A DNA stretch of 64,000 nucleotides from Vibrio hepatarius (GTDB lineage: Bacteria; Pseudomonadota; Gammaproteobacteria; Enterobacterales; Vibrionaceae). Where the stretch lies: NCBI RefSeq assembly GCF_011806575.1, contig NZ_JAATOO010000022.1, positions 18,315-82,314 on the forward strand, given 5' to 3'. The position numbers and the translations under genes were made by a program. The notes beneath the pieces were generated by a model. The model searched no databases. It saw nothing but the letters and a program-made list of their open reading frames with translations, and had not been told where the DNA came from. Positions 8,579 to 17,277 of the stretch are shown piece after piece (the first letter of the stretch is position 1; each line of letters starts with the position of its first letter).

Positions 8579-8663
8579 GTTGGTTATATATCATTCCATT
8601 TTCTTATGTATCCAATTGATTAAATCATAATCACCACACTGGAACTAATGCTATATAACCAAC
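8579..8663. promoter_or_regulatory. Perfect 12-bp inverted repeat spanning the promoter region of the DUF3100 cluster
   Basis: The arm GTTGGTTATATA (8579-8590) is exactly complementary to TATATAACCAAC (8652-8663), 61 bp apart. One arm abuts the ribosome-binding site of the gene starting at 8565 and the other lies where an upstream activator site would be. This fits paired binding sites for the LysR regulator of the cluster, possibly with looping. A base-paired leader is a second possibility. Confidence 0.6.
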
Positions 8664-8796
8664 GTTTTGTTCTAAAAAAAGCAACATGAAACATAATATC
8701 GTTGCATTAAATGAACACGGAAACGTTTACGCTCAAGCAAAAGTAGAATCAGACGATTCAACCATACTAAGAGCAAACAATAAGAACTTTGTTCTG

Positions 8797-10320
8797 TTAC
8801 ACCGCTTGCGCTGTCAATTGCTTCAATAGGCGATCCATGGCTCGATAACCTAACGCTTCCGCAAGATGAGCACGTTCAATATCGACCTGTCCCTCTAAAT
8901 CCGCGATAGTTCGCGCGACTTTGATGATGCGATGATAAGCGCGAATCGATAACCCTAACCGATGCAAAGCACTTTCCAGAAACTGCGCATCTGGCTTATT
9001 TAACGGGCAATATTTCTCGATCTCTCGACTGCCAAGCAACGCATTGGATTTGTTGGCTCGGTGTTGCATCCTTGCTCGCGCTTCCAACACACGCTCTCTG
9101 ACCACGACCGTCGGCTCACCACGATCTCCCCCTTCGGCTAAAGTGCCTTTCGGTAGAGACGGTATTTCAATCGACATATCAAAGCGGTCAAGTAACGGGC
9201 CTGATAATCGGCTGAGATAACGTAAAATCGACTGTGGGTTAACGCGTGATTGGTTGCCTTCATAGTAACCCGTTGGGCTTGGATTCAGCGCGCCCACCAG
9301 TTGAAATCGGGCGGGAAAACGAGTTTTACCTTGCGCACGCGAAATGATGATCTCACCAGACTCTAGGGGTTCACGCAGTGAATCGAGCACTTTTCTTTCA
9401 AATTCGGGCATTTCATCAAGAAACAACAAACCATTATGAGCCAGCGAAATCTCGCCCGGCCTTGGAATGGTGCCCCCACCCACCAACGCCGCCATGGAAC
9501 TGGAGTGGTGCGGAGATCGAAACGGGCGCTGCTTCCAGTTGTGGACATTGATTTCTTGCTGAGTGAGCGAGGCAACCGATGCGGTTTCCATTGCCTCTTC
9601 GTCATCCATCTCAGGTAACAGGTCACACAGGCGAGAAGCCAGCATGGTTTTTCCCGTTCCGGGAGGACCGAGAAACAGTAGGTTGTGGTTACCCGCTGCG
9701 GCAATTTCCAACGCGCGCTTCCCTTGTTGTTGGCCTATAATATCTTGCAGATCGCGTTGATTAGACGCCAACTTGGCACGTTTTTGCGTCTGATGGAGCG
9801 TTAATGACTGCTGACCACACAAGTCAGCACACACTTCCAATAAGCTTTGCGCCGATTTATGCAGATGTTGGCCGACCAAGGCAGCTTGGTCACCATTTTG
9901 CTGTGGCACCACCAGGCAACGCTCGGCTCGATTCGCCGCAAGCGCAGCAGGCAACACACCTTTTACCGAGCGTAATTCTCCCGATAGTGCTAATTCACCG
10001 ATAAACTCCTTACTATCTAAGTCCGTCATCGGGATCTGCTGCGAAGCCGCCAAAATGCCGAGTGCAATTGGTAAATCAAACCGACCGCCCTCTTTGGGAA
10101 GATCGGCCGGTGCCAAGTTGACCGTGATCCGTTTGGCGGGGAACTCAAACCGTGAATTAATGATCGCACTGCGCACCCGATCGCGCGATTCTTTGACGGT
10201 GGTTTCTGGTAAACCGACTAACGTAAATCCCGGCATACCGTTGCTGATGTGCACTTCCACCGTCACATTGGGCGCTTCTACTCCGACCGAAGCTCGACTA
10301 TGAATTACCGCTAATCCCAT
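8797..10320 (-). CDS. comM: ComM-type AAA+ Mg-chelatase-like ATPase
   Basis: ComM is a hexameric DNA helicase that extends branch migration during natural transformation in vibrios and Haemophilus. The N-terminal Lon-like domain (residues 1-170) is followed by an AAA+ core with Walker A GPPGTGKT at 218-225 and Walker B LLFLDE at 298-303, then a C-terminal Mg-chelatase domain. The length of 507 matches the family. It is divergent from the ilv operon, sharing the roughly 200-bp region before ilvL, the same arrangement as in other vibrios. The role in chitin-induced competence is known for V. cholerae and inferred here. Confidence 0.95.
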   Translation of the reverse strand: MGLAVIHSRASVGVEAPNVTVEVHISNGMPGFTLVGLPETTVKESRDRVRSAIINSRFEFPAKRITVNLAPADLPKEGGRFDLPIALGILAASQQIPMTDLDSKEFIGELALSGELRSVKGVLPAALAANRAERCLVVPQQNGDQAALVGQHLHKSAQSLLEVCADLCGQQSLTLHQTQKRAKLASNQRDLQDIIGQQQGKRALEIAAAGNHNLLFLGPPGTGKTMLASRLCDLLPEMDDEEAMETASVASLTQQEINVHNWKQRPFRSPHHSSSMAALVGGGTIPRPGEISLAHNGLLFLDEMPEFERKVLDSLREPLESGEIIISRAQGKTRFPARFQLVGALNPSPTGYYEGNQSRVNPQSILRYLSRLSGPLLDRFDMSIEIPSLPKGTLAEGGDRGEPTVVVRERVLEARARMQHRANKSNALLGSREIEKYCPLNKPDAQFLESALHRLGLSIRAYHRIIKVARTIADLEGQVDIERAHLAEALGYRAMDRLLKQLTAQAV

Positions 10321-10442
10321 AAACTCATCACTTTTTCGCCATTCACTATTTATCTCCTTGATAAATTGTCTAAATCACAATCAAGCTTGTTATATAGCTT
10401 GATCAGTTGCTGATGGAATGTGAAAAAAGTATGAGTTTTTGC

Positions 10443-10471
10443 TTGTCATTTAACGGATATGTGTGATACCA
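10443..10471 (+). promoter_or_regulatory. Candidate promoter of the ilvL-ilvGMEDA operon
   Basis: TTGTCA (10443-10448) lies 16-17 bp before GATACC/ATACCA (10465-10471), and TG at 10462-10463 could act as an extended -10. It is about 60 bp upstream of the leader peptide start. The rest of the 10321-10442 spacer is AT-rich and probably also holds the comM promoter; I see no other clear site. Confidence 0.5.
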
Positions 10472-10528
10472 CTAGAGACGCAAACAATTTCGTACCATAT
10501 TGCATAGACACAACATTAGAAAACGAAG

Positions 10529-10618
10529 ATGAACTTTACCGCCCGCACTAACGCACTGATTGCCCTGATTATCGTGGTCATTATTGATTCCGCGCGGGGG
10601 CTGGTGGGCGAAAAATAA
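10529..10618 (+). CDS. ilvL: ilv operon leader peptide
   Basis: A 29-residue peptide (MNFTARTNALIALIIVVIID, then SARGLVGEK) in which 11 residues are Leu, Ile or Val, concentrated at positions 10-19. Ribosome stalling at these codons when branched-chain aminoacyl-tRNAs are scarce would stop formation of the downstream terminator. The AAAACGAAG region just upstream can serve as ribosome-binding site. Sequence differs from E. coli IlvL but composition, position and the adjoining attenuator match. It is too short for ordinary gene calling. Confidence 0.92.
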   Translation: MNFTARTNALIALIIVVIIDSARGLVGEK

Positions 10619-10668
10619 CCACAAATTCTTAAAAACCCCCGCACTGAGAAGTCCGGGGGTTTTTTTAC
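10594..10668 (+). terminator. ilv attenuator: terminator with competing antiterminator
   Basis: The terminator stem is AACCCCCG (10634-10641) with CGGGGGTT (10654-10661), followed by a T run to 10666. The segment GCGGGGG at 10594-10600, at the end of the leader peptide, is exactly complementary to CCCCCGC at 10636-10642, so it can form a mutually exclusive antiterminator. This is the classic branched-chain attenuation layout. Confidence 0.9.
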
Positions 10669-10812
10669 AATTAACAGTTCAAAAAATTAAATTAAAACAA
10701 AGTTCATCCTGACCAAAGTCGTTCAAAGGTCAGTTATGACAGGAAGAATGGGAGCGCACATGCAGTGCACAAGAAAAAATAATCGCCAATGCGATACACA
10801 GGGAGGCTTACG

Positions 10813-12459
10813 ATGACAGGTGCAGAGTTAGTCGTAGCCGCATTGCAGCAGCAAGGGATTAAGACCGTATTTGGTTACCCTGGTGGTGCAATCATGCCAA
10901 TCTACGACGCATTATACGATGGCGGTGTTGAGCATATACTTTGTCGTCACGAGCAAGGCGCAGCAATGGCTGCCATCGGCATGGCTCGTTCTACTCAAGA
11001 TGTTGCCGTGTGTATGGCCACATCCGGACCAGGAGCCACCAACCTAGTGACCGGTTTAGCCGATGCCTTTATGGATTCCATCCCACTGGTTGCTATCACA
11101 GGTCAGGTTGCCAGTTCCCATATCGGTACCGATGCATTTCAGGAAATGGACGTGATCGGCATGTCACTCTCCTGTACCAAACACAGCTACTTAGTTACCG
11201 ATATCAACGAACTCGCGCCAACCATGGCCGAAGCCTTCGAAGTAGCAAAAACTGGCCGCCCTGGCCCTGTTATCGTTGATATCGCTAAAGATGTACAGCT
11301 AGCACAAGCTCCTGTTGAACTCCTTCCTCCTTTTACTCCACCTCCTATGCCCGCCGCGACGTCTGCGGCCATTGCGAAAGCACAAGAGCTGCTATCACAA
11401 AGCTCTCGTCCGGTACTTTATGTTGGTGGTGGTGTGCAGTTGGGCCACGCGACAGACGCGGTACGCGAATTTCTACGCTTAAATCCAATGCCGTCGGTGA
11501 GTACACTAAAAGGCTTGGGTACGGTAGAGCGCCACGACCAACATTACTTGGGCATGCTGGGTATGCATGGCACCAAAGCAGCCAACTTAGTTGTACAAGA
11601 ATGTGACCTGCTGATTGCCGTTGGTGCACGTTTTGATGACCGAGTAACAGGTAAGCTGGATACCTTTGCGCCAAACGCGAAAGTCATCCATATCGATATC
11701 GATGCGGCAGAAATCCACAAACTTCGTCAAGCCAATGCACCAGTTCGTGGTGAAATTCCACAGGTTTTGTCTCAGCTGGAACTAGTGAAAGACATCACAC
11801 CTTGGGTTAAGCACAGTGAAAGCCTACGCACCGCGTTCAAATGGCGTTACGACCACCCGGGCGAGCTTATCTACGCACCAGGCCTGTTAAAACAGCTATC
11901 AGACATGATGCCGGACAGCGCGATCGTTTCGACCGACGTCGGCCAACACCAAATGTGGTCAGCGCAGCATATTCAGCCGCGAGAGCCACAAAACTTCATC
12001 ACCTCTGCGGGGCTTGGCACCATGGGCTTTGGTCTTCCTGCAGCAATGGGGGCAGCGGTCGCTCGTCCTGATGACCAGTCAATCCTTATTACCGGTGACG
12101 GTTCATTTATGATGAACGTGCAGGAACTGGGCACGCTAAAACGCCGCCAGATTCCGGTCAAAATCGTTCTACTCAACAACCAGCGTTTAGGCATGGTTCG
12201 TCAATGGCAATCGCTGTTCTTTGACGGTCGCCACAGTGAAACGATTCTAGATGACAACCCGGATTTCGTTATGCTGGCAAAAGCGTTCGATATCCCGGGT
12301 AAAACCATCACCAAAAAGGAAGAAGTAGAACCGGCGCTAAAAGAGATGCTTGAGAGCAAAACGTCATACATGCTTCACGTACTGATCGACGAAGAAGAAA
12401 ATGTATGGCCGCTAGTACCGCCAGGTGCTTCAAACAATGACATGCTGGAGAACACGTAA
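10813..12459 (+). CDS. ilvG: Acetolactate synthase II, large subunit
   Basis: The thiamine diphosphate enzyme makes acetolactate and acetohydroxybutyrate, the first common step of valine, leucine and isoleucine synthesis. The catalytic Glu47 lies in CRHEQGAAMA, the FAD-binding middle domain follows, and the ThDP motif runs from GDGSFMMN to LLNNQRLGM near residues 425-460. It is intact at 548 residues, unlike the frameshifted E. coli K-12 copy. The start at 10813 is chosen over 10789 because GGGAGG (10801-10806) is properly placed. It is the first structural gene after the attenuator and is followed 1 bp later by its regulatory subunit gene ilvM. Confidence 0.96.
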   Translation: MTGAELVVAALQQQGIKTVFGYPGGAIMPIYDALYDGGVEHILCRHEQGAAMAAIGMARSTQDVAVCMATSGPGATNLVTGLADAFMDSIPLVAITGQVASSHIGTDAFQEMDVIGMSLSCTKHSYLVTDINELAPTMAEAFEVAKTGRPGPVIVDIAKDVQLAQAPVELLPPFTPPPMPAATSAAIAKAQELLSQSSRPVLYVGGGVQLGHATDAVREFLRLNPMPSVSTLKGLGTVERHDQHYLGMLGMHGTKAANLVVQECDLLIAVGARFDDRVTGKLDTFAPNAKVIHIDIDAAEIHKLRQANAPVRGEIPQVLSQLELVKDITPWVKHSESLRTAFKWRYDHPGELIYAPGLLKQLSDMMPDSAIVSTDVGQHQMWSAQHIQPREPQNFITSAGLGTMGFGLPAAMGAAVARPDDQSILITGDGSFMMNVQELGTLKRRQIPVKIVLLNNQRLGMVRQWQSLFFDGRHSETILDDNPDFVMLAKAFDIPGKTITKKEEVEPALKEMLESKTSYMLHVLIDEEENVWPLVPPGASNNDMLENT

Positions 12460-12460
12460 C

Positions 12461-12745
12461 ATGGAAAGATATCTATTAGACATCAAAGCGGATGACAAAC
12501 CGGTACTTTTAGAGCGTGTTCTGCGAGTGATTCGCCACCGTGGCTTCATCATCAAACAGGTAGCCGCGACACAAAATCACGAAAGCAAAGTAGCGAGCGT
12601 GGAAATTATCGTAGATAGTGATCGTCCAATCTCTTTCATTACCAATCAGATTGAGAAACTCTGGGATGTTCGCACCGTCGAGGTGACACAAATCGCGAAC
12701 GACGAACTACCAAATAACAACTTACAACAAAAGATTTGTGCATAA
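12461..12745 (+). CDS. ilvM: Acetolactate synthase II, small regulatory subunit
   Basis: A 94-residue ACT-domain protein beginning MERYLLDIKADDKPVLLERV, the fold that binds and activates the IlvG catalytic subunit. The start at 12461 follows the ilvG stop by 1 bp and has GGAG at 12447-12450 inside the ilvG end, implying coupled translation. The earlier in-frame Met at 12425 lies within ilvG and is rejected. Isozyme II is classically insensitive to valine feedback; whether that holds here is not visible in the sequence. Confidence 0.93.
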   Translation: MERYLLDIKADDKPVLLERVLRVIRHRGFIIKQVAATQNHESKVASVEIIVDSDRPISFITNQIEKLWDVRTVEVTQIANDELPNNNLQQKICA

Positions 12746-12756
12746 GGAAGGCAATA

Positions 12757-13698
12757 ATGGCTACAAAAACTGCAGATTACATTTGGTTCAACGGTGAAAT
12801 GGTTCCATGGGCAGACGCTAACGTTCACGTTCTGACTCACGCGATGCATTACGGTACGTCGGTATTCGAAGGCGTACGCTGCTACAACACACCAAAAGGT
12901 CCAATTGTCTTCCGTCACCGCGAGCACGCACAGCGTCTTAAAGATTCTGCGAAGATCTACCGTTTCCCGATCCCGTACTCAATCGATGAGATCATGGAAG
13001 CAACGCGCGAAACACTGCGCCAAAACAAACTGGATAACGCTTACATTCGCCCGCTAGGGTTTGTTGGCAACGTGGGTCTGGGTGTTTGCCCGCCAGCAGG
13101 TACCGAGATGGACCTAATTATCGCCGCGTTCCCTTGGGGTTCTTACCTTGGTGAAGAAGCACTAGAAAACGGCGTTAGCGCGATGGTTTCAAGCTGGAAC
13201 CGTGCGGCGCCAAACACCATCCCAACCGCAGCAAAAGCAGGCGGTAACTACTTATCTTCTCTACTAGTTGGCGGTGAAGCTCGCCGCCACGGTTACGACG
13301 AAGGTATCGCACTGAGCGTAGACGGTTACCTATCAGAAGGCGCTGGCGAGAATATTTTCGTAGTGAAAAACGGTGTCATTACCACGCCACCAGCAACCAG
13401 TGCAATTCTACCGGGCATCACCCGAGATTCGATCATGACACTGGCGCGCGACATGGGTTACGAAGTTCGCGAAGCGAATATTGCCCGTGAAGCCCTCTAC
13501 CTAGCGGACGAAGTGTTTATGACTGGTACCGCAGCAGAAGTCGTACCGGTTGCGACTATCGACAAAATTGAAGTTGGCAGCGGTAAACGTGGCCCTATCA
13601 CTAAAGCGCTACAAGAAGCGTACTTTGGCCTGTTCAACGGCACCACTGAAGATAAGTGGGGTTGGTTGGATTACGTTTACCCGCAAGATGCAAAATAA
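12757..13698 (+). CDS. ilvE: Branched-chain amino acid aminotransferase
   Basis: A PLP fold type IV transaminase that performs the last step of leucine, isoleucine and valine synthesis with glutamate as amino donor. The PLP lysine is Lys160 in TAAKAGGNY, the same position as in E. coli IlvE. The signature YLSEGAGENIFVVKNG and the phosphate-binding TGTAAEV are present. It has 313 residues. The start at 12757 follows AAGGAAGG (12744-12751); the ORF extension to 12736 overlaps ilvM and is rejected. It is third in the operon, 11 bp after ilvM. Confidence 0.97.
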   Translation: MATKTADYIWFNGEMVPWADANVHVLTHAMHYGTSVFEGVRCYNTPKGPIVFRHREHAQRLKDSAKIYRFPIPYSIDEIMEATRETLRQNKLDNAYIRPLGFVGNVGLGVCPPAGTEMDLIIAAFPWGSYLGEEALENGVSAMVSSWNRAAPNTIPTAAKAGGNYLSSLLVGGEARRHGYDEGIALSVDGYLSEGAGENIFVVKNGVITTPPATSAILPGITRDSIMTLARDMGYEVREANIAREALYLADEVFMTGTAAEVVPVATIDKIEVGSGKRGPITKALQEAYFGLFNGTTEDKWGWLDYVYPQDAK

Positions 13699-13710
13699 GG
13701 AAGTAGCACA

Positions 13711-15552
13711 ATGCCTAAATACAGATCAGCCACCACCACACACGGACGCAACATGGCGGGTGCTCGTGCCTTGTGGCGCGCAACCGGCGTAAAAGATGAA
13801 GACTTTGGTAAACCAATCATCGCGGTGGTGAACTCATTTACTCAGTTTGTTCCTGGTCACGTTCACTTAAAAGACTTAGGGCAGCTCGTCGCGCAAGAAA
13901 TCGAAGCGGCAGGCGGTATCGCCAAAGAATTCAACACCATCGCGGTCGACGATGGCATCGCGATGGGTCACGGCGGCATGCTTTACTCACTACCGTCACG
14001 TGAACTGATCGCGGACTCGGTGGAATACATGGTTAACGCGCACTGTGCGGACGCAATGGTGTGTATCTCTAACTGTGACAAAATCACTCCGGGGATGCTA
14101 ATGGCGTCGATGCGCCTGAATATCCCAGTCATTTTTGTCTCTGGTGGCCCGATGGAAGCAGGAAAAACCAAGCTTTCAGACCAACTCATCAAGCTCGACC
14201 TTGTTGACGCGATGATCCAAGGAGCAGACCCGAAAGTCTCAGATGAGCAGAGCGAACAGATCGAGCGTTCGGCGTGTCCGACTTGTGGTTCATGTTCGGG
14301 CATGTTCACCGCGAACTCGATGAACTGTCTGACCGAAGCACTTGGCCTATCTCAGCCGGGTAACGGTTCTTTACTTGCCACTCACGCAGACCGTAGAGAG
14401 CTGTTTGTTAATGCGGGTAAACGCATCGTTGAACTAACAAAACGTTACTACCTGCAAGACGATGAAACCGCACTACCACGCAATATCGCAACCAAAGCGG
14501 CATTCGAAAATGCGATGGCGCTGGATATCGCGATGGGTGGTTCAACCAACACCGTTTTACACCTACTCGCCGCAGCGCAAGAAGGTGAAGTCGATTTCGA
14601 CATGACCGATATCGACCGCATGTCTCGCCAGGTACCGCACCTATGTAAAGTGGCGCCGTCCACGCAGAAATACCATATGGAAGATGTGCACCGCGCTGGT
14701 GGCGTGGTCGGTATTCTTGGTGAACTAGACCGCGCTGGCTTGTTGCACAACCAATCGAAAACCGTATTAGGTTTGACTTGGGAAGAGCAATTGGCGCAAT
14801 ACGACATCATGCTGACTGAATCTGAACAGGTAAAAGAGTTCTACCGTGCTGGACCTGCTGGTATCCGCACTACCCAAGCCTTCTCACAAGACTGCCGTTG
14901 GGACACACTGGATGATGACCGTGCTGAAGGTTGTATCCGCACTAAAGAAAACGCATTTAGCCAGGATGGCGGCCTTGCGGTGCTCAGAGGCAATATCGCG
15001 CTCGACGGTTGTATCGTCAAAACTGCTGGTGTTGACGAAAGTATCCTGAAATTCACCGGTCCTGCAGTGGTATTTGAAAGCCAAGAAGATGCGGTAGAAG
15101 GTATCCTTGGCGGTAAAGTGAAAGCGGGCGACGTCGTGGTGATTCGTTACGAAGGACCAAAAGGTGGACCGGGCATGCAAGAAATGCTCTACCCAACCAC
15201 TTACCTTAAGTCGATGGGCTTAGGCAAAGAGTGTGCGCTGTTAACCGACGGTCGCTTCTCTGGTGGTACGTCAGGCCTGTCGATCGGTCACGCGTCTCCA
15301 GAGGCAGCAAACGGTGGTGCGATTGGCTTGGTTAAAGATGGCGACATGATTGCGATTGATATTCCAAACCGCAGCATTGCTCTAGAAATTTCTGAGCAAG
15401 AGCTTGCAGAGCGCCGTGCGAAACAAGACGAGCTAGGCTGGAAACCCGTTGCCCGTGAACGTGAAGTTTCTTTTGCACTGAAAGCATACGCAAGCATGGC
15501 AACCAGTGCTGACAAAGGTGCAGTACGAGATAAATCTAAGCTAGAGGGCTAG
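13711..15552 (+). CDS. ilvD: Dihydroxy-acid dehydratase
   Basis: This iron-sulfur enzyme dehydrates dihydroxy acids to the 2-keto acids of valine and isoleucine. Candidate cluster ligands are Cys122 (SNCDK) and Cys195 (CGSCSGMFT), with Mg-binding residues around 80-125 (VDDGIAMGH, NCDK). The length of 613 is close to the E. coli 616. It follows ilvE by 12 bp with AAGGAAG as ribosome-binding site, and precedes ilvA by 3 bp. Such clusters are oxygen sensitive in the family. Confidence 0.97.
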   Translation: MPKYRSATTTHGRNMAGARALWRATGVKDEDFGKPIIAVVNSFTQFVPGHVHLKDLGQLVAQEIEAAGGIAKEFNTIAVDDGIAMGHGGMLYSLPSRELIADSVEYMVNAHCADAMVCISNCDKITPGMLMASMRLNIPVIFVSGGPMEAGKTKLSDQLIKLDLVDAMIQGADPKVSDEQSEQIERSACPTCGSCSGMFTANSMNCLTEALGLSQPGNGSLLATHADRRELFVNAGKRIVELTKRYYLQDDETALPRNIATKAAFENAMALDIAMGGSTNTVLHLLAAAQEGEVDFDMTDIDRMSRQVPHLCKVAPSTQKYHMEDVHRAGGVVGILGELDRAGLLHNQSKTVLGLTWEEQLAQYDIMLTESEQVKEFYRAGPAGIRTTQAFSQDCRWDTLDDDRAEGCIRTKENAFSQDGGLAVLRGNIALDGCIVKTAGVDESILKFTGPAVVFESQEDAVEGILGGKVKAGDVVVIRYEGPKGGPGMQEMLYPTTYLKSMGLGKECALLTDGRFSGGTSGLSIGHASPEAANGGAIGLVKDGDMIAIDIPNRSIALEISEQELAERRAKQDELGWKPVAREREVSFALKAYASMATSADKGAVRDKSKLEG

Positions 15553-15555
15553 CTT

Positions 15556-17097
15556 ATGAGCGATTCTTCAGCCCTCAAACCACAATCTGGCGCAGAGTAC
15601 CTGCGCCAAATCTTGCGCGCACCTGTGTACGAAGTGGCGACCGTTACCCCACTGCAAGATATGCCGCGCTTATCGGCGCGTCTGAAAAACCAAGTGCAAA
15701 TCAAACGAGAAGACCGCCAGCCAGTGCACTCGTTTAAACTGCGCGGCGCCTACAACATGGTGGCGAGCTTATCTGAGCAGCAAAAAGCGGCAGGTGTCAT
15801 TGCTGCATCGGCAGGCAACCACGCTCAAGGCATGGCGCTGTCAGGCACTAAGCTTGGCATCAAAACCACGATTGTGATGCCAAGAACCACACCCGACATC
15901 AAGGTCGATGCGGTACGCAGTTTTGGTGGCAATGTGGTGCTGCATGGCAGCAACTTTGACGAAGCCAAAGCGGAAGCCGAACGTTTATCTGAAGTCAACG
16001 GCTATACCTTTGTGCCCCCATTCGACCACCCATTGGTGATCGCTGGGCAAGGCACGATCGGGATGGAGATGCTGCAGCAAAACGGTCATCTTGATTACAT
16101 CTTCGTCCCTGTCGGTGGCGGTGGCTTGGCTGCGGGTGTCGCGGTTTTAGTCAAACAACTGATGCCAGAAATCAAAGTCATAGCGGTGGAACCGGAAGAT
16201 TCAGCGTGCCTAAAAGCAGCACTCGATGCCGGTGAACCTGTGGTGCTTGACCAAGTCAGTATGTTTGCCGACGGTGTTGCGGTAAAACGCATCGGCGAAG
16301 AAACATTCCGCCTGTGTCAGAAGTACATCGACGGACACATTACAGTATCGAGCGATGAAATTTGTTCTGCGGTCAAAGATATCTTTGAAGATACCCGTGC
16401 GATCGCCGAACCATCAGGTGCATTAGCCCTAGCGGGTCTGAAAAAGTTTGCCGAAAAGAACCAGCTGGAAGGCAAAAAATTGGGGACGGTTCTCTCTGGC
16501 GCCAACACCAACTTCCATGGATTACGCTATGTTTCCGAACGTTGTGAACTGGGTGAAAAACGTGAAGGGTTACTCGCAGTAACGATTCCCGAGCGCCAAG
16601 GAGCATTCTTTGAGTTCTGCAACCTGATCGGTGGGCGCGCAGTAACGGAATTTAACTACCGTTACAGTGACGACAGCCTAGCGAATATCTTCGTCGGTGT
16701 CCGCTTGCAAGGTGGCCAAGAGGAACTCGAGCATATCATTCACGATTTGCGTGACGGCGGCTATCCGGTAGTTGACCTTTCTGACGATGAAATGGCGAAA
16801 CTGCACGTGCGCTATATGATTGGTGGCAAACCATCCAAACCGCTCAAAGAACGCCTATACAGCTTTGAGTTCCCGGAATACCCGGGCGCCCTGCTGAAGT
16901 TCTTAAGTACACTTGGCACACATTGGAATATTAGCCTGTTTAACTACCGCAACCACGGCGCAGACTACGGTCGGGTTTTATGTGGTTTTGAATTGGATGA
17001 AGGTGATTTGTCACAATTTTCAGCTCACTTACGTGAACTGGGTTATCAGTGCAAAGACGAAACAGAAAATCCTGCGTATAAGTTTTTCCTTTCCTAG
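15556..17097 (+). CDS. ilvA: Biosynthetic threonine deaminase (threonine ammonia-lyase)
   Basis: The PLP enzyme converts threonine to 2-oxobutanoate, committing carbon to isoleucine. PLP Lys61 is in HSFKLRGAYN, and the glycine-rich phosphate loop is VPVGGGGLAAG. Two C-terminal ACT-like regulatory domains (about 333-405 and 427-499) identify the biosynthetic, isoleucine-inhibited type and not the short catabolic TdcB. It has 513 residues (E. coli 514). It is the last gene of ilvGMEDA, 3 bp after ilvD, and is followed by a terminator. Confidence 0.97.
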   Translation: MSDSSALKPQSGAEYLRQILRAPVYEVATVTPLQDMPRLSARLKNQVQIKREDRQPVHSFKLRGAYNMVASLSEQQKAAGVIAASAGNHAQGMALSGTKLGIKTTIVMPRTTPDIKVDAVRSFGGNVVLHGSNFDEAKAEAERLSEVNGYTFVPPFDHPLVIAGQGTIGMEMLQQNGHLDYIFVPVGGGGLAAGVAVLVKQLMPEIKVIAVEPEDSACLKAALDAGEPVVLDQVSMFADGVAVKRIGEETFRLCQKYIDGHITVSSDEICSAVKDIFEDTRAIAEPSGALALAGLKKFAEKNQLEGKKLGTVLSGANTNFHGLRYVSERCELGEKREGLLAVTIPERQGAFFEFCNLIGGRAVTEFNYRYSDDSLANIFVGVRLQGGQEELEHIIHDLRDGGYPVVDLSDDEMAKLHVRYMIGGKPSKPLKERLYSFEFPEYPGALLKFLSTLGTHWNISLFNYRNHGADYGRVLCGFELDEGDLSQFSAHLRELGYQCKDETENPAYKFFLS

Positions 17098-17116
17098 GCC
17101 ACTTTTTCCAGTCACC

Positions 17117-17145
17117 AAAGCCAGTCTCCCGACTGGCTTTTTTAT
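17117..17145 (+). terminator. Terminator of the ilvGMEDA operon
   Basis: Stem AAAGCCAGTC (17117-17126), loop TCCC, arm GACTGGCTTT (17131-17140) and a T tract. Confidence 0.9.
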
Positions 17146-17277
17146 CGCCATAATACCCTTAGTAATAATGCGTGATATGCATAGATATAATGCTAAAGTT
17201 TCATTTCAGTCATAGTCGTTTTGAGACTACACTCAACAACAGTTTTTAAATTTTGCTGCTCACAGTGGAGACCACTT

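Noticed and set aside
8717..8732. PurR/LacI-like sequence ACGGAAACGTTTACGC
   Set aside because: Two mismatches to the PurR consensus and no purine gene nearby; position is well upstream of the cluster start.
8686..8829. A 47-codon open frame with protein-like composition, overlapping the comM 3' end on the opposite strand
   Set aside because: No ribosome-binding site, it lies in the control region of the DUF3100 cluster, and it overlaps comM; probably chance.
13990..14010. CACGTG-centred sequence in ilvD considered as a parS site
   Set aside because: Only the inner eight or nine bases match; the outer arms do not.
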